Shown here in pieces: positions 59,101 to 64,000 of a DNA stretch of 64,000 nt (its first letter is position 1; each line of letters opens with the position of its first letter). This DNA is from Pseudoflavonifractor sp. AF19-9AC. GTDB lineage: Bacteria > Bacillota > Clostridia > Oscillospirales > Oscillospiraceae. The notes under the pieces were generated by a model, which worked only from the letters and a program-made list of their open reading frames with translations, was not told the DNA's origin and did not search any database. Where the stretch lies: assembly GCF_003478995.1 (NCBI RefSeq), contig NZ_QUGI01000007.1:62001-126000 (forward strand). Direction: 5' to 3'. The position numbers were made by a program, and so were the translations under genes.

Positions 59101-59177
59101 GCCCCCGTACCTCACCAGGATAGAGGGTCCGCCTCCTAAGCGGAATGTAGTGAGTTCGAGTCTCGCCGGGGGTGCCA
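59101..59177 (+). tRNA. tRNA-Arg (CCT)
   Basis: 77 nt with encoded CCA. Acceptor GCCCCCG/CGGGGGT, anticodon arm TCCGC-CTCCTAA-GCGGA (anticodon CCT), T arm GTGAG-TTCGAGT-CTCGC. The D arm is unusual (CCTC/GAGG in place of GCTC/GAGC, and TACC at 8-11), which together with the neighbouring broken copy hints at replacement through an integrative element. Confidence 0.88.
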
Positions 59178-59180
59178 AAA

Positions 59181-59224
59181 TAACCGCTGTAAGCCGTTTT
59201 TGATGGTTTACAGCGGTTTTTTGT
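59181..59224. terminator. Bidirectional terminator between tRNA-Arg and int
   Basis: Stem AACCGCTGTAA / TTTACAGCGGTT with an AT-rich centre, T6 on the plus side. Confidence 0.8.
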
Positions 59225-59364
59225 TATCATTCCTTTTGAACAGTCTTGCCGCTCTGCCGGAACGATTTTATTCATTTTCCGCTGTATTCCTGCTAATTGG
59301 CTTCGAACATTTTTTCCGGGTTTGCTAATGAAAATCGGGGATTTGCTAACACGATTTTTCCGAA

Positions 59365-60774
59365 CTATTTTCCGGATGGGGCCGACGCCAGCAATGCGGC
59401 CAGTGTGTTGGCCAGTTCCGGCGATTTGCGGAGCTGTTCCACCAGGGCCTCCAGGTCCAGCGACACACTCTCCGGCTCCTTCGGCCCCCTGGTCTTTGCC
59501 GGAGGGCGCACCGTCCGCAGGTCGGGATTGGCGCTGGCGTAGAAGGCGTCCTCGAACTTCTGGGCGTTTACCTTTCGGTCCTCGTCCAGAATGTGGGCAT
59601 ACACGCTGGTGATCATGTCGATCTGGGCGTGGCCCGTATCACCCTGGGTGGCCTTCAGGTCGCCGTGGTTGAGTTTCAGCTTGTAGGTGGTGCTGGAATG
59701 ACGGAGGGAATGAAAGACCACTTTGGGAAGCCCTGCCTTCTCCCGCAGCTTCTCAAACGACTTCAGGATGATACGGTCCTCACAGGGGCGGCCATTGGCC
59801 AGCGCCACCACCAGGTCGTAGTCCTGGTACTCGTCACGGAGCAGCGCCCGCAGCTCGTCTTGCGCAGATTTCCATTCCCGCAGGATATAAGCCAGGGTCT
59901 TGGGCAGCCACACCTTGCGGATACTGGAATCGGTCTTGGGCTTCTTCAAGATGATCCTGGTGCTGGTGTTTGGAAATAGCGGCGTGAACACATGATAGAT
60001 GTCTTTTTGCCCCAACATCTCAATGGCCCGCTTGGAGGCCCGCGTCAGCTCCTTGTCGATGTAGACATAGGCATTGTCAGCGGCGATGTCCTCGTCGGAG
60101 ATGTGGACATTGCTCCAGGTCAGCCCCATGATCTCACCCATGCGCAGCGAACAGGCAAAGGCCAGATTCATTGCCACATAGAGTTTCCCGTCCGTACACT
60201 GATCCAGGGCGGTGCGGATCATATCGGCAGTCCAGATGTCCCGCTTTTTATGTTCCACTTTGGGCAGGATCACATTGTCGAAGGGGTTCTTAGGGACCAG
60301 CTCCCACCGGACCGCCTGCTTGAAGGCGCAGCGGAGGAGCTTGATGATCTTGTCAATAGTGGCGTTGGTCACGAACTCTGTTTTGGCATGGTGGTTCTTG
60401 GTGTTCACCGCAGGGGTTTTCTGCAAGGTCTGGATGTACTTGTCCACCACACGGGGCGTGATGTCCTGCACTTTCATGTCCCCGATGATGGGGTTGATGT
60501 AGTTGGCGATCAGGGAGTTTTGGCTGTCATACATGGAAACGCCCCACCGCTTTTCGCCGTAGAGGGAGACGAAGTCCAGCAGGAACTCCGAGATACTTTG
60601 ATTGCTGGGCGGGAGAAAAGACCGGGTGGTTTTCTGATTCTCCACTTCCGCCTTGCGTTTCAATGCGTCCTGATAGCTGGAGCGCGTCTCCCACTTCTGC
60701 TTGGTCTCGCCGTTCTCGTCCACATAGGTGTAGACGATGGAATAGTTTTTCTTTCTTTTGATAATGGATGCCAT
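59365..60774 (-). CDS. int: Tyrosine recombinase (integrase) of the element
   Basis: 469 residues. AP2-like/arm-binding N-terminus (MASIIKRKKNYSIVYTYVDENG), SAM-like core-binding domain (SEFLLDFVSLYG), and catalytic domain with Arg I in FACSLRMGEIMGLTW, HSLRHSS (His-x-x-Arg), GHAQIDMITSVYAHI (GH and the nucleophile Tyr). AAAGGAAGG before the ATG. It reads toward the tRNA, the usual position for elements integrated at a tRNA 3' end. Longer than Tn916 Int (405) by a Ser/Glu-rich tail and insertions. Confidence 0.93.
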   Translation of the reverse strand: MASIIKRKKNYSIVYTYVDENGETKQKWETRSSYQDALKRKAEVENQKTTRSFLPPSNQSISEFLLDFVSLYGEKRWGVSMYDSQNSLIANYINPIIGDMKVQDITPRVVDKYIQTLQKTPAVNTKNHHAKTEFVTNATIDKIIKLLRCAFKQAVRWELVPKNPFDNVILPKVEHKKRDIWTADMIRTALDQCTDGKLYVAMNLAFACSLRMGEIMGLTWSNVHISDEDIAADNAYVYIDKELTRASKRAIEMLGQKDIYHVFTPLFPNTSTRIILKKPKTDSSIRKVWLPKTLAYILREWKSAQDELRALLRDEYQDYDLVVALANGRPCEDRIILKSFEKLREKAGLPKVVFHSLRHSSTTYKLKLNHGDLKATQGDTGHAQIDMITSVYAHILDEDRKVNAQKFEDAFYASANPDLRTVRPPAKTRGPKEPESVSLDLEALVEQLRKSPELANTLAALLASAPSGK

Positions 60775-60795
60775 AACGAACCTTCCTTTCTTGTG

Positions 60796-61002
60796 TCACA
60801 GGTCAAGTGACTCCAGCCAGTGGTCGAACGACCGCTTGGAAATCCGTATGGCGTTGCCAATTCGTACGCTTTTGAAAAGGTCCTCCTGCACAAGTCTATA
60901 TGCCCGTGCCTGGCTGACGCCTAAGATCTGGGCAATGTCATTGACCGTATAGGCGCGGCACTCCAGAGGCCTTTTCTCCGTACCGTTCTGAATTTCTGAC
61001 AC
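60796..61002 (-). CDS. xis: Excisionase / helix-turn-helix protein
   Basis: 68 residues from a GTG (MSEIQNGTEKRPLECRAY) five bases after AAGGAGG; an upstream in-frame GTG has no such site. A MerR-like helix-turn-helix (YTVNDIAQILGVSQARAYRLVQEDLFKSVRIGNAIRISKRSFDHWLESL) of the HTH_17 excisionase type, the same size as Tn916 Xis (67). It is 21 bases upstream of int, as in that family. Confidence 0.88.
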   Translation of the reverse strand: MSEIQNGTEKRPLECRAYTVNDIAQILGVSQARAYRLVQEDLFKSVRIGNAIRISKRSFDHWLESLDL

Positions 61003-61557
61003 AGCAGCCTCCTTTCCAGTCAGAAACGGCACGCAAAAGGGTGTTCACTCATAACTTCCACCCTCATTGTAACGCGCCGTTTTGGGTTTGTCTGCTGCTA
61101 ATAGAAAGTTTACGAACTATCCGTAAACAGAAAAGTAGAAGATTGATCTGAAAATAAAAGAGGCAGAAAACGGATGGCTGCCGGCAATTACCTGAAGGTA
61201 TTTCCTTCGGTCACAGCTCCACGGGAATCTCACCCCGGCCCATGCTGATGGGTGCGCCGCGCAATGCTTTGAGGGCGTTCAACGCGGGAGTCTCATTATC
61301 CTGCCTGCGCGTCCTCGCCCACAGGCTGCCACACCTGTTTTGCGGCCTGGTGTTCGTCGCTCTCCTGTTTGGTAGGGGTCCCGTCCTGCGGACTTGCAAC
61401 AGGGTCATGGCGCACCGGCCGACCGGCTCGGCGCAGACAGATCGTATCCGTCTGCCTGATACTGCCCGGAGGCTTTCTTTGTCAAGGTGGGGTCAGTCCC
61501 CGGCATCGGCAAAGGAGGAAAGGGTAAGCCGATTGCCTTCTGCCAGGGCTGAAAGGA
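61003..61557. other. Gap between xis and the orf8-like gene
   Basis: 555 bases with no gene I can support. An open frame at 61211-61408 on the minus strand (65 residues, Arg/Asn/Pro-rich) lacks a ribosome site. Where Tn916 has the small orf10, no match is visible. The part next to xis (61040-61170) is AT-rich and likely holds the int/xis promoter. Confidence 0.4.
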
Positions 61558-61791
61558 TCAGGCGCGCATCACTGCCCGGATCAGTCGAATTTCCAGGCAT
61601 CGCTTCATGTAGGTATCCACGCACACATGAGGGGTTCCGTCCTTGTCATAGAGGGTGCGGGTGCACAGACGGCTCATATAGTCATCGTAGTACCGCAGCA
61701 CTTGCTCCATGGCCTCGCTGTCACCGCCGGAGGCCGCGTGGATCACCCAAACGTGCGGCAGATCCTTTCCTTTGTGAATGGGTTCTGTCAT
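61558..61791 (-). CDS. Tn916 orf8-like helix-turn-helix protein
   Basis: 77 residues, AAAGGAGG before the ATG and five bases past the sigma-like gene. The pattern IHAASGGDSEAMEQVLRYYDDYMSRLCTRTLYDKDGTPHVCVDTYMKRCLEIRLIRAVM matches the ORF8 family of Tn916, a helix-turn-helix regulator of element transfer. It is encoded with the orf7-like sigma gene, as in Tn916. Confidence 0.85.
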   Translation of the reverse strand: MTEPIHKGKDLPHVWVIHAASGGDSEAMEQVLRYYDDYMSRLCTRTLYDKDGTPHVCVDTYMKRCLEIRLIRAVMRA

Positions 61792-61796
61792 CTTCT

Positions 61797-62228
61797 TCAG
61801 CCTCCTTTCGGCATCAGCGCCGACAATGCTTCGCGCAGCGCCTGCAGCGCCCTCGTCCGGTGCCGCTGAACGGCGCTCCGGGACATCCCAACGAGACTGC
61901 CGATCTCACCGTCTGTCAGGTCCAGAGTGCAGTGCAAAATCAAAACGCTCTGCTCTGTCTGCGGCAAAGCGGAAAACGCCTCAGCCACAAGCTCGTTGTC
62001 GATATGTAGATCGCAGCCATGCGACGAGAACACGATGCTGTCGCTGGGGTAACGATCCACAACGCAGAGCTTGTCCAGCTCGGCCTGGGACAAGTCGCTG
62101 AACAGGGCTTCACGCTCTCTCTGGCGTTTCATGTTCCGCAGGCAGGCTCTGGCCTCGTTTCGCAATACCTTCTTGCAAAAAGCATCGAACCGGCATTGCT
62201 CGCCATAGTCGCGGGGGTTAGATTCCAT
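61797..62228 (-). CDS. Tn916 orf7-like sigma factor
   Basis: 143 residues from MESNPRDYGEQCRFDAFC, eight bases after AAGGGGG (a GTG three codons earlier overlaps that site). The C-terminal SALPQTEQSVLILHCTLDLTDGEIGSLVGMSRSAVQRHRTRALQALREAL is a sigma-70 region 4 helix-turn-helix. ORF7 of Tn916 is a sigma-like activator of transfer genes. The N-terminal region RNEARACLRNMKRQRERE lacks a clear region 2. Confidence 0.88.
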   Translation of the reverse strand: MESNPRDYGEQCRFDAFCKKVLRNEARACLRNMKRQREREALFSDLSQAELDKLCVVDRYPSDSIVFSSHGCDLHIDNELVAEAFSALPQTEQSVLILHCTLDLTDGEIGSLVGMSRSAVQRHRTRALQALREALSALMPKGG

Positions 62229-62750
62229 CAGTTTCACCCCCTTTCCGTGGGGGATCAGGTGGTTCTCTCCCTTTCCGCTACTACCAATCCTGCGAGAGCG
62301 TGTTCTGCCCGCTAAACGCCTCCTTTTTAAAGAAAATTTGAGAAAAGCAACGGCCAGCCATCCCGACCGCAGGAAACGACAAAAAGCGCCCGGTAGGTCA
62401 CAGACCCACCGGGCGCAGCGGCATATGATATGAAGTTTATTTACATGGTATAGTTCATACTCATGGTCGAACCCGTCCGACGAATGGAACGGGCTTTTTT
62501 TGAGCGGCTGGCCCTTGTCAGATCAGGCGGAGAGAGCATCCGGCGCAGCATGGCGGCATCCTCCTTCTATGCCGCCGTGGAAACTGTCAGGGCAAAAGGA
62601 AACGGCGGCTCGAATCGAACCGCCGTGAAGAAAGTACTTTTGCGCGCAGAAAACCATCTGCCCCGCGGCGGTTTTTTTCTTTTCTGCCGCCGGGCAGATC
62701 ATAGAGAATATAAAGACAGAGCCGATAACCTTAGAGGTTTTACCTCAGGA
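62229..62750. other. Gap with hairpins between the sigma-like and KTR genes
   Basis: About 520 bases without a supported gene. It holds GCGCCCGGT/ACCGGGCGC (about 62389-62420), a plus-strand terminator-like CCCGT/ACGGG followed by seven T (62472-62501), and ACGGCGGC/ACCGCCGT (62602-62628). The T-tailed hairpin suggests a short plus-strand transcript. The Tn916 orf9 regulator expected hereabouts was not seen. Confidence 0.4.
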
Positions 62751-62763
62751 TTATCGGCTCTGC
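62713..62763 (-). terminator. Terminator after the KTR gene
   Basis: Long stem AGAGCCGATAA / TTATCGGCTCT enclosing a second stem GAGGT/ACCTC; on the minus strand followed by a T-rich tract. It overlaps the KTR stop region. Confidence 0.8.
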
Positions 62764-62939
62764 GTCTTAGCGTCTGGCTCTTGGATGATGGATAGATTCA
62801 GTTGTCTTACCGCAATCAAGGTTTCATGTTTGCACTTGGGGCAATACAGCGGGAAGTTTTCCAGGACTGTATCATGGCGGATCTTTAATCGCGTTTTACT
62901 ACCGCAGACAGGACATAATATCCACTCAATATGACTCAT
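62751..62939 (-). CDS. Cysteine-rich KTR protein, Tn916 orf6-like
   Basis: 62 residues from MSHIEWILCPVCGSKTRLKI, GGAGA upstream. Two CxxC knuckles (CPVC, CPKC) around GSKTRLKIRHDT and the conserved C-terminus EPDAKTQSR define the KTR family, known as ORF6 beside tet(M) in Tn916-like elements. Probably a small zinc protein; function not established. Four bases downstream of the next gene's stop. Confidence 0.88.
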   Translation of the reverse strand: MSHIEWILCPVCGSKTRLKIRHDTVLENFPLYCPKCKHETLIAVRQLNLSIIQEPDAKTQSR

Positions 62940-62943
62940 ATTC

Positions 62944-63432
62944 CTATTCTCCGCAGTCAGCAATTCGATATTCTTTTATTTGACCAGAATAAGAATGTAC
63001 TTTGTCCATAAGCGGACCTTTTGCCCCCATCGTAAATGCAATGTCGCTACTTTTGATAGCCATGAGAATATCCCCACAGGAAAGATTCAAATATCGCATC
63101 GTGTTTTCAGGCAACCTCACAACACCGTCTTGAGAAATATACAGCCAAGCATAGCCCCGTCCTTTATAGCGAACGAATTCTCCTTCATCAAGCGTGTACT
63201 GCGACAATGCGGGACAATCAGCTAATATATGCTTCAGTTTTGATTGCTCAAGTAATTGTTTGCTGGTAACACAAAATCCGCCCGTGATTTTGCTCCCCGT
63301 GAAAATAATAATGCGTCCTTCTTGTTGAACAGGATATTGCAAAAGGGTCTCGGCAGGAAAAAGGATCTCGTTTCTATTGCTGATAGCCGAGAGTCCGAAT
63401 ACATATTTTCCACCCTTGTTCAGTTGCGGCAT
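62944..63432 (-). CDS. Unknown protein divergent from padR, with AbrB-like repeats
   Basis: 162 residues from MPQLNKGGKYVFGLSAISN, four bases after GGGGGGAG. Two similar halves can be made out: KYVFGLSAISNRNEILFPAETLLQYPVQQEGRIIIFTG and RGYAWLYISQDGVVRLPENTMRYLNLSCGDILMAIKS, both with the look of AbrB/SpoVT-type swapped-hairpin segments. That likeness is weak; I do not recognise a function. It occupies the place of tet(M) next to the orf6-like gene and is divergent from padR, so PadR likely controls it. Confidence 0.6.
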   Translation of the reverse strand: MPQLNKGGKYVFGLSAISNRNEILFPAETLLQYPVQQEGRIIIFTGSKITGGFCVTSKQLLEQSKLKHILADCPALSQYTLDEGEFVRYKGRGYAWLYISQDGVVRLPENTMRYLNLSCGDILMAIKSSDIAFTMGAKGPLMDKVHSYSGQIKEYRIADCGE

Positions 63433-63544
63433 TTTACTCCCCCCTTGTGTTTTGATTTTATTTATGGTATAGTAATAATACAATATTATAGTACTATATA
63501 TATAGAGTACCGCATCTTACAACGAATGTCAAGGGGTATACACT
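63433..63544. promoter_or_regulatory. Divergent promoter region with palindrome between padR and its neighbour
   Basis: Very AT-rich 112 bases. TATAGTACTATA at 63487-63498 is a perfect 12-bp palindrome with a further related TATATAGAGTAC just after. A PadR operator is likely; several TATAAT-like hexamers on both strands prevent naming one promoter. Confidence 0.5.
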
Positions 63545-64000
63545 ATGCTCTCGAAATCTGCCACCATGTTATTGGGCTTAATCAATCAAAGGCCACTTAA
63601 TCCTTATGAAATTACTAAACAGTTACAAATCATGAATGTTCATCGCTGGTACAACATTGCAAACTCGACAGTCTATGCCACACTTAAGGTTTTAGAGAAA
63701 AAAGAATATATTTGTGGCAACATTGAAAAGGGCGGAAATATGCCCGATAAGACGGTCTATTCACTTACTGATAAAGGAAAACAAGAATTTTTAAAAACAT
63801 TGAGGCAATCCATTTTGTCTTTCGACTATGACACTAATATTTTTTCAATTGCCGCATTTTTTATCGATGCATTAGATGATCCACAAAGTCTACTTTCACA
63901 GCGTTTGATGCTATTAAATAATTATCTTAAAGGAATTGATCTGCAGATAGCAACTATAAAAGGTGACATTCCTTCCATTGCAGAGGCTAATATTGAACGA
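63545..64000 (+). CDS. PadR-family transcriptional regulator (3' end cut by window edge)
   Basis: 152 codons are open to the last base. Winged helix (MLSKSATMLLGLINQRPLNPYEITKQLQ, IANSTVYATLKVLEKKEYICGN, DKTVYSLTDKGKQEFLKTL) and the start of the helical C-terminal domain (ALDDPQSLLSQRLMLLNNYLKG). AAGGGG lies eight bases before the ATG. About one third G+C, far below the host genes, so recently acquired with the element. PadR proteins are usually derepressed by small molecules. Confidence 0.9.
   Translation, partial: MLSKSATMLLGLINQRPLNPYEITKQLQIMNVHRWYNIANSTVYATLKVLEKKEYICGNIEKGGNMPDKTVYSLTDKGKQEFLKTLRQSILSFDYDTNIFSIAAFFIDALDDPQSLLSQRLMLLNNYLKGIDLQIATIKGDIPSIAEANIER

Larger units (their letters stand above)
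59178..64000. mobile_element. Left end of a Tn916-family-type integrative element (runs off the window)
   Basis: Beginning at the 3' end of tRNA-Arg: tyrosine integrase, excisionase, two genes like Tn916 orf8 and orf7, one like orf6 (KTR), then a PadR-linked cargo. Order from the int end (int-xis-orf8-orf7-...-orf6) is that of Tn916. Base composition falls sharply after about 62.8 kb. The precise left boundary is not proven; the tRNA 3' end is the natural guess. Transfer genes would be beyond the window. Confidence 0.8.

Noticed and set aside
61211..61408. A 65-residue frame on the minus strand between xis and the orf8-like gene
   Set aside because: No ribosome site and no recognisable motif; listed only as part of the gap.
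62463..62795. A 110-residue frame on the plus strand in the element
   Set aside because: It crosses two hairpins and the KTR gene and has no ribosome site.

Overview
The window is chromosomal DNA of a high-GC, Gram-positive, spore-forming anaerobe of the Clostridia. The order yabP-yabQ-divIC-yabR, class III (anaerobic) ribonucleotide reductase, AGGAGG-type ribosome sites, consensus TTGACA-17-TATAAT promoters, a GAAC-N4-GTTY SOS box and codon use rich in GCC/CTG/GGC fit a gut Oscillospiraceae (Flavonifractor / Intestinimonas / Pseudoflavonifractor-like). The family placement is inference; no rRNA is present.

Layout. 1-3.3 kb: ThrE-type exporter split into two proteins, an SGNH-hydrolase lipoprotein cut by the window edge, and a DegV protein. 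3.6-5.6 kb: OmpR-type response regulator and histidine kinase. 5.6-7.6 kb: a lipoprotein and an AEC permease. 7.6-16.9 kb: a complete Lsr-type autoinducer-2 (AI-2) uptake and processing locus, lsrACDBF divergent from lsrR-lsrK plus a cupin that sits where a substitute for the missing lsrG could be. 17-18.9 kb: nagA-nagB. 19.2-21.8 kb: an EF-G/Tet(M)-like GTPase fused to a C-terminal NYN nuclease domain of the Rae1/YacP type, the most unusual protein here. 22-25.5 kb: CmpB-like membrane protein, DUF1836 protein, second DegV, prmA. 25.5-28.2 kb: nrdD-nrdG with a candidate NrdR site. 28.5-33.2 kb: mnmA, two membrane proteins, metG, an alkyltransferase-like protein. 33.4-34.7 kb: an AT-richer SnoaL-like plus GGDEF gene broken by a one-base frameshift, with a Fur-like box at its promoter. 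34.7-35.3 kb: tRNA-fMet, tRNA-Leu and a 37-residue ORF. 35.4-41.3 kb: prfB (no programmed frameshift), birA, hpf, an amidohydrolase and the sporulation/division cluster yabP-yabQ-divIC-yabR. 41.5-50 kb: HAD phosphatase, beta-CASP MBL protein, membrane protein, lexA, a chrA pair, ychF, ttcA-like, rplM-rpsI. 50-58.8 kb: a zinc-ribbon/DUF285 membrane protein, an MBL hydrolase, a MarR-controlled heterodimeric ABC exporter, and a LytTR regulator with two membrane proteins.

59.0-64.0 kb (window end): a tRNA-Arg(CCT) gene preceded by a broken tRNA-Arg copy, then the left end of an integrative element of the Tn916 family type (int, xis, Tn916 orf8-, orf7- and orf6-like genes). Where Tn916 carries tet(M) next to orf6, this element has an unknown gene divergent from a PadR regulator in clearly AT-rich DNA; the PadR gene runs off the right edge.

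Most transcription units are bounded by strong hairpin terminators, so operon limits are fairly clear. All functions are assigned by reading motifs by eye; nothing was searched against a database.
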